Source of the DNA: Clostridia bacterium | GTDB lineage: Bacteria; Bacillota; Clostridia; Oscillospirales; CAG-272 | NCBI GenBank assembly: GCA_017463445.1 | Contig: JAFTPF010000033.1 | Coordinates: forward strand, 1 to 32,944 | Reading direction: 5' to 3' | DNA: 32,944 nt | Shown here: positions 1 to 7,470 of the stretch, piece by piece | How the letters are laid out: each line of letters begins with the position of its first letter | Numbering within the stretch: the first letter of the stretch is position 1 | Program-made: the position numbers and the translations under genes | Notes under the pieces: generated by a model | The model's database searches: none | What the model was told of the DNA's origin: nothing | What the model saw: the letters and a program-made list of their open reading frames with translations, nothing else

Positions 1-322
1 CGATTGCTGCGGAAGTACCTGCTCCGCCGCCGCCGATGACCAGCACGTCAACATCGTAGTCGACCTTGGAAAGGTCGATGTCAGCAGGATTGATTCTGCT
101 GTTTGCCTGCAGGATCGCTGCCAGCTCCTTCGGAACCTTCTCGCCCTTGTTGGGACCGATCTGCAGAACCTCAAACTCGCTCTGGATGTAGTCGGGGTGA
201 TAAGTAGCCAGAACCTCTTCCTTTTCCTCTGCAGTCATACGGACGGGCTCCATTACGGCATTTGCCGCACGGTTTGCTTCCACCTTTTTGATGGATTCCA
301 GCATTTTTTCGTTAGTATACAT
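1..322 (-). CDS. Fumarate reductase/succinate dehydrogenase-type flavoprotein subunit, N-terminal part (runs off the window)
   Basis: Only the first 107 codons are inside the window. The reading starts at ATG 322-320, preceded by a GGAGG-type site, 12 bp after the stop of the iron-sulfur subunit gene. Residues 90-107 (DVDVLVIGGGGAGTSAAI) form the beta-alpha-beta FAD-binding motif of the FrdA/SdhA/AprA flavoprotein group. About 90 residues precede this motif, whereas in classical FrdA/SdhA the FAD motif lies near the N-terminus; the extension is charged and has no signal peptide, so the protein is predicted cytoplasmic. Position after an FrdB-like gene, and a fumarase in the same operon, argue for fumarate/succinate as substrate. 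The catalytic residues are outside the window, so another FAD-dependent reductase of this superfamily (for example an acrylate- or thiol-linked one) is not excluded. Confidence 0.8.
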   Translation of the reverse strand, partial: MYTNEKMLESIKKVEANRAANAVMEPVRMTAEEKEEVLATYHPDYIQSEFEVLQIGPNKGEKVPKELAAILQANSRINPADIDLSKVDYDVDVLVIGGGGAGTSAAI

Positions 323-334
323 GGATGTCCCTCC

Positions 335-1009
335 TTATTTCTCGATCTCGCGGTTGTTGTAAAGCTCTTTCATCTCGGAGATGGGCTTCTGCATCAGGTT
401 TTCCAACAGCTCCTCGAAGGTGCCGTCCTTGATCTCCTGTACGCGATCTGCCAGATGAGCGGTCTTGGGAGCCAGATACTTGCCGTTGAGACGGCGAGCC
501 AGCATGGCTACCTGAGGATGAGAGATGCCTGCAGGGCAACGGGAGGAGCATACGCCGCACATAACGCAGTCAAAAGACTCCTCTGCGCAAGCCTCAAAGT
601 CCCCTCTCTGAGCATATGCGATATACTGCATAACGTTCAGCTCCTGGGTACAAGCCTTGGTGCAGGCGTTACAGCCGACGCAAGCGTAGATCTCGGGATA
701 GAGCTGCATCATGATCTGCTCGGTGGGTTTTACGGTCTCGATGTCGTAAACCTGCTTCACCAGGGGGAAGAAAGGCAGGGTTGCGATGTACATACCCTCT
801 TCCACCTTGGTCTGGCAAGCCAGACAGGAGTGCAACTCCTGCTGACCCTTGATACGGTAGATAGTGGCACACGCGCCGCAGAAGCCGTTACGACATCCGC
901 ATCCGCGCACCAGCTGATAGCCTGCATACTCCATGGCGCACATGATCGTCAGTTCTGCAGGTACGGAATATTTCTTACCATACAGGTAAATATTAACCAT
1001 TTCTTGCAT
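335..1009 (-). CDS. Fumarate reductase/succinate dehydrogenase-type iron-sulfur subunit
   Basis: The 224-residue protein has a plant-type [2Fe-2S] domain at the N-terminus (Cys37/39, Cys44, Cys47, Cys62) and an alpha-helical domain with two cysteine sets, Cys110-113-116-120 and Cys148-151-154-158. This is the FrdB/SdhB architecture. Both C-terminal sets are complete CxxCxxCxxxC motifs, so two [4Fe-4S] clusters are predicted; classical quinone-linked FrdB/SdhB carry one [4Fe-4S] and one [3Fe-4S]. No membrane-anchor gene (frdC/D or sdhC/D) is visible in the part of the operon seen here. I infer that it carries electrons from the Hdr/Flx module to the flavoprotein encoded just downstream. It starts 21 bp after flxA. 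Confidence 0.85.
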   Translation of the reverse strand: MQEMVNIYLYGKKYSVPAELTIMCAMEYAGYQLVRGCGCRNGFCGACATIYRIKGQQELHSCLACQTKVEEGMYIATLPFFPLVKQVYDIETVKPTEQIMMQLYPEIYACVGCNACTKACTQELNVMQYIAYAQRGDFEACAEESFDCVMCGVCSSRCPAGISHPQVAMLARRLNGKYLAPKTAHLADRVQEIKDGTFEELLENLMQKPISEMKELYNNREIEK

Positions 1010-1030
1010 TTTGGTTTCCTCTTTTCTCCA

Positions 1031-1855
1031 TCAATATTCGTTAGGAAGTTCATCCAGCTGATCACAGCGGAATACGGGGCCGTCCTTGCAGACGTATTTG
1101 TTACCGATGTTGCATCTGCCACATTTGCCCACGCCACACTTCATGCGAAGCTCCATAGTGGTGAATACCTGGGTCTTGTTGAAGCCCAGCTCCTGCAGAC
1201 CTGCAAGGGTAAACTTGATCATAATCGGGGGGCCGCAGATGATGGCGGTCTTGTTGACGTCAAAGCCCAGCTCTTTTACGTAGTTGGGAACGAAACCGAC
1301 GTGACCGTCCCAGCCTTCCTGCTCGCGGTCGATGGTCAGGTGGACGTTGACGCCCTCGGTAGTCATCCATTCGTCGATGATTTCCTTGTAGTCAACCAGA
1401 TCGTCCATGGAACGGGAGCCGTAGACGATGTCAACCTTACCGTACTGATCGCGGTAGTGGCGGACGTAGTTGATCACCGAGCGAAGGGGTGCCAGACCGA
1501 TACCGCCGGCAATGAAGAGCAGATCCTTGCCCTTGAAGGTGGTGTCAACGGGGAAAGGATTACCGTAAGGACCACGGATGGTCACCTGCTGACCGACCTC
1601 CATAGCATGGAGCCAAGTGGTAAGGCATCCACACTTCTTGATGGAGAATTCCATAAATTCAGTGTTGGTGGGAGAGGAGGTAATGGAGAACATTGCCTCG
1701 CCTACACCGGGGATAGAGAGCATAGCGCACTGACCGGGCTTATGCTCAAACGCCTTCTTGCCGTCGGGAGTGACTACACGGAAGGTCTTTACGTCGGGGG
1801 TGTCGATGCGAATGTCGGTCACCACGCCGATTACAGGAATCAAACACTCGGTCAT
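1031..1855 (-). CDS. flxA: FlxA-like NAD(P)H:acceptor flavoprotein (FNR-like FAD/NAD and [2Fe-2S] domains)
   Basis: The 274-residue protein belongs to the ferredoxin-NADP reductase superfamily branch that contains PyrK, AsrB and FlxA. An FAD-binding barrel (residues about 10-100, with RGPYGNPFP) is followed by a nucleotide-binding fold (IAGGIGLAPLRS near 115-126, and ICGPPIM near 206-212) and a C-terminal [2Fe-2S] site (Cys240, Cys245, Cys248, Cys256). Known FlxA subunits oxidise NADH for the FlxABCD-HdrABC complex. Its start overlaps the end of flxB by 4 bp, so the two are translationally coupled. In this context I infer that it is the NADH entry point. NADH versus NADPH preference cannot be read from the sequence. 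Confidence 0.85.
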   Translation of the reverse strand: MTECLIPVIGVVTDIRIDTPDVKTFRVVTPDGKKAFEHKPGQCAMLSIPGVGEAMFSITSSPTNTEFMEFSIKKCGCLTTWLHAMEVGQQVTIRGPYGNPFPVDTTFKGKDLLFIAGGIGLAPLRSVINYVRHYRDQYGKVDIVYGSRSMDDLVDYKEIIDEWMTTEGVNVHLTIDREQEGWDGHVGFVPNYVKELGFDVNKTAIICGPPIMIKFTLAGLQELGFNKTQVFTTMELRMKCGVGKCGRCNIGNKYVCKDGPVFRCDQLDELPNEY

Positions 1856-2874
1856 TCTGCGTCACCTCCCAGAGATTTCATAACCTTTACGATGTTCATA
1901 TTAATGGGACACTTAGAGAGGCATCTGCCGCAGCCTACACAGCCGAACTCGCCGCCATTGTTCATGGGGAAGTAAACCAGCTTGTGCATGAAACGCTGAC
2001 GGAAACGCTCTACCTGAGAGTTACGGGAGTTGCCGTGTGCCATCTTGGTGAAGTCGGAGTACATACAGCTGTCCCAGCAGCGCGCGCGCTTGATGCCGTG
2101 ACCGGTATCAAAGTCGAAGATGTCGTAGCACTGGCAGGTGGGGCAGACGAAGGTACAGGTGCCGCAGCCCAGACATGCCTTGGACAGCTCGGGCCACTTT
2201 GCAGAGTTGAACTTCTCCAGCAGAACATTGCCCTTGAATGCCTCGGTAGGCAGATTCTGCAGGGGGAGCTTCTTAGCGATCTCCTTCACAGCTTCCTTCT
2301 GTGCATCCACTGCAGAGGTATCGCCCTCTTCGGTGAGGGATGCAACTTTTGCCAGCAGTGCTTCGCCCTTTTGGGTGTTTGCGGTAAGCCACAGAGCATC
2401 CTCTGCGATCCAGGTGGAAACGTCACCCTCGGGAGCGGTCATGTCGATGCCGAACGCACCGCAGAAGCAGGTCTCACCGGGACGGGTGCAGGCAACGGTG
2501 ACGATGGTACCGTGTGCACGGCGGGCGGCGTAGAAGCTGTCCACAGGGTCAACGAGGAATACCTTGTCAAGGATGGTGAAGGATCTTGCATCGCAGGCAC
2601 GGACGCCGAAGACTACGAAATCCTCGGTTTCGGTGCGGGTGTCGATGACCTCGATGGTCTTCCCTTCCCGCTTGAAGTCCACGATGTTCTCGGTCTGGGG
2701 GAAGAAAAAATCCTTCGCGCTGCGGTTGGTGTTGAGGGCGCGAGAATAGGTCACGCCTTCCTCCCACAGCTTATAGTCAGCGCCCTTCTCGCCGTCCACG
2801 GGGAGATAGAGCTTTTCCTCAGCGGCGATTGCCGCAAAGAAATCATTCAGTTTGGAAAGAGCGATCTTTTTCAT
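1852..2874 (-). CDS. flxB: FlxB-like (AsrA/hydrogenase-beta-type) 4Fe-4S dicluster protein
   Basis: The 340-residue protein has the domain order of the AsrA-like subunits of Flx and sulfite-reductase/hydrogenase complexes: an N-terminal region of about 230 residues with VFGVRACDARS and CFCGAFGID segments, then two ferredoxin-type clusters (Cys234-237-240-244 and Cys312-315-318-322). Extra cysteines at 247 and 249 (PTCQCYD) follow the first set. It should relay electrons between the FlxA flavin and the FlxD/HdrA side. It overlaps its neighbours by 4 bp on both sides. Assignment as FlxB rather than FlxC follows the similarity pattern and my recollection of the Desulfovibrio naming, so the B and C labels could be swapped. 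Confidence 0.75.
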   Translation of the reverse strand: MKKIALSKLNDFFAAIAAEEKLYLPVDGEKGADYKLWEEGVTYSRALNTNRSAKDFFFPQTENIVDFKREGKTIEVIDTRTETEDFVVFGVRACDARSFTILDKVFLVDPVDSFYAARRAHGTIVTVACTRPGETCFCGAFGIDMTAPEGDVSTWIAEDALWLTANTQKGEALLAKVASLTEEGDTSAVDAQKEAVKEIAKKLPLQNLPTEAFKGNVLLEKFNSAKWPELSKACLGCGTCTFVCPTCQCYDIFDFDTGHGIKRARCWDSCMYSDFTKMAHGNSRNSQVERFRQRFMHKLVYFPMNNGGEFGCVGCGRCLSKCPINMNIVKVMKSLGGDAE

Positions 2875-3848
2875 GCTTTCCCTCCTCTTTCGTGTACGAT
2901 GGAAGGCTCGCAGTCGTCCAAAGTGTAGTTGGTCAGAGGTGCGCGGGAGGTGGTGTCCTCGCCTGCCTGATACTCGCCGTAGAGCTCGTTCATATCCTTG
3001 ATGAACTTACGGTTGAGAAGGTGCAGGGGGATGCTCTGAGGACATACTCTGGAGCATTCGCCGCAGTCGGTGCATCTGCCCGCAACGTGATACGCGCGGA
3101 TGATGTGGAACATATTCTCCTCAAAAGAGGTGACAGCCACCTTCTGCTGGATGCCGGAGTTCGGGTTATCGAACACGCACTGCTCGCAAGTGCAAGCAGG
3201 ACATACGTTACGGCAAGCGTTGCAACGGATGCAACGGGACAGCTCACCTCTCCAGAAAGCGAAACGCTCGTCGGGAGTCATTGCCTCCAGCTTGGCAACC
3301 ATATCGAATCTGCCGCTGTCGGGATTCACGTCGCCGGTCTCGCCGATCAGCTCGTCGTAAACCATGTGCTTCTTGCTCTTGCAGGTGAGGCAGCGCTCCG
3401 CCATGACCTCATACTTGGGCATAGTCTCATTGCCGTAGATGGTCTCAACCACGAAGTTTGCGCCCTCGGTGGCGATGCCGATGATACCGTCCACGCCCTT
3501 GACCTTGATCTTGTCAACGTCGGCCTTGCCATTGCACTCTATACCGATGACATAGATCAGCTCGCGCTTGATGCGGTGCTCCTTCTGGAGCTGGTTGAAG
3601 CTGTAAGTATCGCAGGGCTTCAGGAAGACGGCCATCTTGCCGCCCTTCTTGCACTCTGCTACCAGATACTTGGACAGGTTGGGAGCGGAGAAATCGTCGT
3701 AAACGAAGTTTTCCCAGAGATCCTTTGCGTCGGTGAAGACTGCGGGAGTGCAATCGTAGGCAAACTCACCGCGCTTCCAGCCGATGACGCGGTCAACATT
3801 GCCGGTGGAGAGCAGTTCAACTGCGCGCTTTTTCATCAGTTCTTGCAT
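2871..3848 (-). CDS. flxC: FlxC-like 4Fe-4S dicluster protein
   Basis: The 325-residue protein combines an N-terminal region resembling the coenzyme F420 hydrogenase/dehydrogenase beta-type fold (VFLKPCDTYS near 75-84, IGIECNG near 101-107, CLTCKSKKH at 153-161) with two ferredoxin clusters (Cys206-209-212-216 and Cys259-262-265-269). Cys219, Cys221 and Cys224 lie just after the first set (PACTCEQC). It is a soluble electron-transfer subunit with no membrane segment. It overlaps flxD by 13 bp and flxB by 4 bp. FlxB and FlxC appear to be distant paralogues with the same N-terminal/diferredoxin layout. Confidence 0.75.
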   Translation of the reverse strand: MQELMKKRAVELLSTGNVDRVIGWKRGEFAYDCTPAVFTDAKDLWENFVYDDFSAPNLSKYLVAECKKGGKMAVFLKPCDTYSFNQLQKEHRIKRELIYVIGIECNGKADVDKIKVKGVDGIIGIATEGANFVVETIYGNETMPKYEVMAERCLTCKSKKHMVYDELIGETGDVNPDSGRFDMVAKLEAMTPDERFAFWRGELSRCIRCNACRNVCPACTCEQCVFDNPNSGIQQKVAVTSFEENMFHIIRAYHVAGRCTDCGECSRVCPQSIPLHLLNRKFIKDMNELYGEYQAGEDTTSRAPLTNYTLDDCEPSIVHERGGKA

Positions 3849-4273
3849 CTCAGATCCTCCAGTCTCTTGTTCTCGCCAAGTTTGGTTACGGTTGCCACGA
3901 ACTCGTTCATGGTAGCCGCAAACTTGGCACCCTCAGCCGCAGAAACCCATTCTACACGGGTTCTCTCTCTCTCGATGCCCAAATAGTCCAGCATAGAGAA
4001 GAGCATGGTCATACGGCGGCGGGCATAATAGTTGCCCGAGGTGTAGTGGCAGTCGCCGGGATGGCATCCGCAGAGGATCACGCCGTCCGCACCTCTCTGG
4101 AAGGCGCGGAGGATGAACATGGGGTTCACACGGCAGGAGCAGGGCACGCGGATGATCTTTACATCTGCGGGATAGGCGGCACGGTTGGTACCGGCAAGGT
4201 CCGCGCCCGCATAGGAGCACCAGTTGCAGCAGAACGCAACGATGGTGGGTTTGAATTCGTTATTTACTTGCAT
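3836..4273 (-). CDS. flxD: MvhD/FlxD-family [2Fe-2S] subunit
   Basis: The 145-residue protein matches the MvhD family (hydrogenase delta subunit): FCCNWCSYAGADLAG at residues 14-28, PCSCRVNP at 44-51 and CGCHPGDCHY at 68-77, giving the conserved cysteines 15, 16, 19, 45, 47, 68, 70 and 75. In methanogens MvhD links the hydrogenase to HdrA; in bacteria FlxD does the same between FlxABC and HdrA. Its gene overlaps hdrA by 10 bp and flxC by 13 bp. No hydrogenase large or small subunit is nearby, so the electron donor is expected to be NADH through FlxA, not H2. Confidence 0.9.
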   Translation of the reverse strand: MQVNNEFKPTIVAFCCNWCSYAGADLAGTNRAAYPADVKIIRVPCSCRVNPMFILRAFQRGADGVILCGCHPGDCHYTSGNYYARRRMTMLFSMLDYLGIERERTRVEWVSAAEGAKFAATMNEFVATVTKLGENKRLEDLRCKN

Positions 4274-6252
4274 ATTGCGTCTACCTCCGCCATGATCTGA
4301 TTATTGGAGAAGCCCTTCAGATCCATTGCGCCCGAAGGACAAGCAACGGTACAAGCACCACAGCCCTGGCAGACAGCGGGGTTAACGCTTGCCACACGGC
4401 GAACGAGAGTGGTGCGGTCGGGCATTCTGAATTCTTTGTCAATGTAGGTAATGGCACCGTAAGGACATACCTTTTCACAGGAGGAGCATCCGTTACACAT
4501 CAGCTCGTTGGACTCAGCCACACAGGGGTTGCAGGTGAGGTGATCCTTCACGAGGAGTCCGATTACCTTGGAAGCGGCAGCGGAAGCCTGAGAAACGGTT
4601 TCGGGAATATCCTTGGGACCCTGGCAAGCGCCGGAGAGGAACACACCTGCGGTGGGAGACTCTACGGGACGGAGCTTGGGGTGAGCCTCGGTGAAGAAGT
4701 CGTTGGTATCCATGGATGCGGTGAGCATCGTTGCCAGAGGACGGGCGGACTTATCGGGCTCGATGGCAGCGGCCAGTACCACCATATCGGCGGCAATGTT
4801 CAGCTGCTCGCCTGCCAGCAGGTCGGATGCCTGCACCATCAGCTTGTCGCCCTCGGGAGCAACCTTACCGACCATACCCTTGATATAGTGGACGCCGTAT
4901 TCCTCAACGGCTCTGCGGTAGAACTCGTCGAAGGACTTACCGGGAGTACGCACGTCGATGTAGAATACGTAAACCTCGGTGTCGGGGTACTTCTCACGGG
5001 TGAGCATTGCGTGCTTTGCGGTGTACATACAGCAAATCTTGGAGCAGTAGGGCTTGCCGCAACCGGAGGTGTCACGGGAGCCTACACACTGTACGAACAC
5101 GATGGTGTGAGGATGCTTGCCGTCGGAGGGACGGAGCAATTTACCAGCGGTGGGACCTGCGGCGTTGGTAATCCGCTCGAACTCCAGGGAGGTCACCACG
5201 TCGGGAGACTGGGAGTATGCGTACTCGTCGAAGTCCTTCAGGTCGATGGGATTGAAGCCGGTAGCAACTACGATGGCACCGTATTCACGCTCGATGAATT
5301 CGTCCTTCTGATTGTAGTCGATAGCTTTTGCGGTACAGATCTTTTCACAAACACCGCACTTGCCGGTTTTCAGCTTGGTACAGTATTCGGGATCGATGGT
5401 AGCAACCTTCGGCACAGCCTGTGCGAAGGGGATGTAAATGGCACGGCGGTTGTCCATACCCAGATTGAATTCGTTGGGAACCTTCTTCTGAGGACACTTT
5501 TCGGTGCACAGACCGCAACCTGTACATACGTCTTCCTTAACGTAACGTGCCTTCTTCTTGATGGTAACGGTGAAGTTACCGACAAATCCCGTGACAGCGG
5601 AAACCTCGCTGTAGGAGTAGATGTTGATCAGCTCGTTCTGGGCTACGTCCACCATCTTGGGGGTGAGGATACAAGCCGCACAGTCAAGAGTGGGGAAGGT
5701 CTTGTCGATCTGAGACATCTTGCCGCCGATGGTGGGCTTCTTCTCAACGATGTCCACCTCGAAGCCTGCGTCTGCGATATCCAGAGCAGTCTGGATGCCC
5801 GCAATACCGCCGCCGATGACCAGCGCGCGCTTCTTAACGGGAGAGGTGCCTGCGGTAAGCGGTGCGTTCAGATGAACCTTTGCGATAGCCGCCTTGCCCA
5901 GGATGATGGCTTTAGCGGTAGCCTGTACCATATCCTTGTGGATCCAGGAGCACTGCTCACGGATGTTGGCGATCTCTACCATGTAGGGGTTGATGCCCGC
6001 AAGGGAGCAGGCCTTGCGGAAGGTGTTCTCGTGCATACGGGGGGAGCAAGAGCATACCACGACGCCGGTCAGACCATGGGTCTTGATGGCATCCTTGATC
6101 ATGTTCTGTCCCGCTTCGGAACACATATATTGGTAATCGGTGGAATATACAACGCCGTTTTCGTGGGAGAGCGCTTCGGCAACTCTCTTTACGTCTACGG
6201 TTGCCGCGATATTACTGCCGCACCAACAAACAAATACGCCGATTTTCTGCAT
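4264..6252 (-). CDS. hdrA: HdrA-like FAD-containing electron-bifurcating subunit
   Basis: The 662-residue protein has the size and order of HdrA: an N-terminal iron-sulfur segment (VFVCWCGSNIA near 7-17, VVCSCSPRMHE near 85-95), a thioredoxin-reductase-like FAD domain (VIGGGIAGIQTALD, then GGKMSQIDKTFPT), inserted clusters (CTGCGLCTEKCP and CGVCEKIC) and a C-terminal diferredoxin (CNGCSSCEKVCP and CQGCGACTVACP). HdrA is the flavin-based bifurcation site in heterodisulfide reductases: it takes an electron pair from MvhD/FlxD, sends one electron to the high-potential acceptor through HdrBC and one to ferredoxin. It follows hdrC by 21 bp and overlaps flxD by 10 bp. All these motifs are intact. 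Confidence 0.92.
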   Translation of the reverse strand: MQKIGVFVCWCGSNIAATVDVKRVAEALSHENGVVYSTDYQYMCSEAGQNMIKDAIKTHGLTGVVVCSCSPRMHENTFRKACSLAGINPYMVEIANIREQCSWIHKDMVQATAKAIILGKAAIAKVHLNAPLTAGTSPVKKRALVIGGGIAGIQTALDIADAGFEVDIVEKKPTIGGKMSQIDKTFPTLDCAACILTPKMVDVAQNELINIYSYSEVSAVTGFVGNFTVTIKKKARYVKEDVCTGCGLCTEKCPQKKVPNEFNLGMDNRRAIYIPFAQAVPKVATIDPEYCTKLKTGKCGVCEKICTAKAIDYNQKDEFIEREYGAIVVATGFNPIDLKDFDEYAYSQSPDVVTSLEFERITNAAGPTAGKLLRPSDGKHPHTIVFVQCVGSRDTSGCGKPYCSKICCMYTAKHAMLTREKYPDTEVYVFYIDVRTPGKSFDEFYRRAVEEYGVHYIKGMVGKVAPEGDKLMVQASDLLAGEQLNIAADMVVLAAAIEPDKSARPLATMLTASMDTNDFFTEAHPKLRPVESPTAGVFLSGACQGPKDIPETVSQASAAASKVIGLLVKDHLTCNPCVAESNELMCNGCSSCEKVCPYGAITYIDKEFRMPDRTTLVRRVASVNPAVCQGCGACTVACPSGAMDLKGFSNNQIMAEVDAICK

Positions 6253-6273
6253 TTGTTTTGATTCCTTTCTCGA

Positions 6274-6660
6274 TTACTTCGTATATTTACGGAAAGCGGT
6301 GACGATTGCCTGCTGAGGCAGATCCTCGTCCAGCAGTGCGGGGATATCGTCGGGTTTCAGATGGTTTGCGCCCTGACGGCGAACTGCCAGAAGGCGGATC
6401 GCCTCTACCAGCTTGCCGGGCTCTACGCCGCGGGGGCAACGCTCTACGCAAGCCATGCAGGAGAGACATTTATAGATAGAATCGGATGCCATCAGCTTAC
6501 TGATCTGACCCTTTTCTACCATATAAACGAACTCGTGGGGATGATATTCCATCTCGTCGTAGGAGGGGCAGGTGCCGGAGCATTTGCCGCAACGCATACA
6601 CTTGAGAGGGTCTACTCCGCTCATACGGAGTACCTGTTCTTTCATTTGAAGCTCGGTCAT
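6274..6660 (-). CDS. hdrC: HdrC-like 4Fe-4S subunit
   Basis: The 128-residue protein is a compact two-cluster ferredoxin-like subunit. Cysteines 21-24-27-31 (CMRCGKCSGTCPS) and 65-68-71-75 (CLSCMACVERCPRG) form two [4Fe-4S] sites in the order typical of HdrC. HdrC connects HdrA to the catalytic HdrB. There is no membrane segment. The gene starts 2 bp after hdrB, which indicates coupled translation and equal dosage. Confidence 0.9.
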   Translation of the reverse strand: MTELQMKEQVLRMSGVDPLKCMRCGKCSGTCPSYDEMEYHPHEFVYMVEKGQISKLMASDSIYKCLSCMACVERCPRGVEPGKLVEAIRLLAVRRQGANHLKPDDIPALLDEDLPQQAIVTAFRKYTK

Positions 6661-6662
6661 AC

Positions 6663-7448
6663 TCAGTCCTCCTTCACGCCCAGCGCTTCTGCCAAGAGCT
6701 CGGTAAAGTAAACCACGGGCAAATCCTCGGTGCCGTTCTTCTGCAGGTTATACAGACATAGCGGGCAAGCGGTGATCACCATCTCCGCGCCTGCAACAGC
6801 GGCGCTGTGGAGCACCTTGTTGCTCTTCTTTGCGGCGATGGTTTTGTCCTCCAGGGTGATGTAACCGCCGCAGCATTCGTTGCGGTAGGGGTAGATCACG
6901 GGTTCAGCACCGATCGCCTTGATGAAATCCTCGATGATGCGGGGATTTTCGGGATTGTCCATTGCCATCACCTTACCGGGACGGAGCAGGAGACAGCCGT
7001 AATATGCGGCAATTTTCTTGCCCTTGAGAGGATTGACGACTTTTTTCGCCAATTCGTCGAAGCCTACCGTGTCACGGAGCATTTCAAGGTAGTGAATGAC
7101 CTTGGTCTCTCCGGTATAGGGGGTGTCGAGCTTCATGTAATTGTTTGCCTTCATAGAGAAGTCGGCATTATTCGCCATAGCGTCGTTGGTACGCTTGATC
7201 ACGTTGTGGCAGGCGGAACATAGGGTGATAAGATCCTGTCCCTTGTCGCGGGCTTCCGCCAGTGCGCGAACCGAGGAGAGCTTGGTAGCGATCTCGTCAG
7301 ATGCGCTGGTGAAGGCGCCGCCGCAGCACTGCCAGTTCTCGATCTCCTCAAGGGTGATCCCGAGAGCCTCGGCGGCGCGTCTGCCGTATTTGTCCAGCTC
7401 TTTCGCCTTGGTCTTCAGCGTACAGCCGGGATAGTAACTAACTTTCAT
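6663..7448 (-). CDS. hdrB: HdrB-like catalytic subunit with two CCG domains
   Basis: The 261-residue protein has both complete cysteine-rich CCG motifs: Cys9, Cys41-42, Cys77 and Cys80, then Cys152, Cys192-193, Cys228 and Cys231. In methanogen HdrB each motif holds a non-cubane [4Fe-4S] cluster that cleaves the CoM-S-S-CoB disulfide. Bacteria of this kind are not known to make CoM and CoB, so the substrate here is unknown. In this operon I infer that it is an electron exit toward the fumarate reductase subunits, either directly or through a small thiol/disulfide. It is the first hdr gene, 22 bp after fumC. Confidence 0.9.
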   Translation of the reverse strand: MKVSYYPGCTLKTKAKELDKYGRRAAEALGITLEEIENWQCCGGAFTSASDEIATKLSSVRALAEARDKGQDLITLCSACHNVIKRTNDAMANNADFSMKANNYMKLDTPYTGETKVIHYLEMLRDTVGFDELAKKVVNPLKGKKIAAYYGCLLLRPGKVMAMDNPENPRIIEDFIKAIGAEPVIYPYRNECCGGYITLEDKTIAAKKSNKVLHSAAVAGAEMVITACPLCLYNLQKNGTEDLPVVYFTELLAEALGVKED

Positions 7449-7470
7449 GTACGGTCTCCTTTTCGTGAAA

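Noticed and set aside
197..1975. A 592-codon plus-strand open frame
   Set aside because: It is antisense to frdB and flxA and shows no protein family features.
4540..6261. A 573-codon plus-strand open frame
   Set aside because: It mirrors hdrA on the other strand; the real gene has all expected cysteine and FAD motifs.
3836..7448. A methanogenic archaeal or [NiFe]-hydrogenase-linked Mvh-Hdr complex
   Set aside because: No mvhA/mvhG genes are present. FlxA provides an NAD(P)H entry instead, and all surrounding genes and signals are bacterial.
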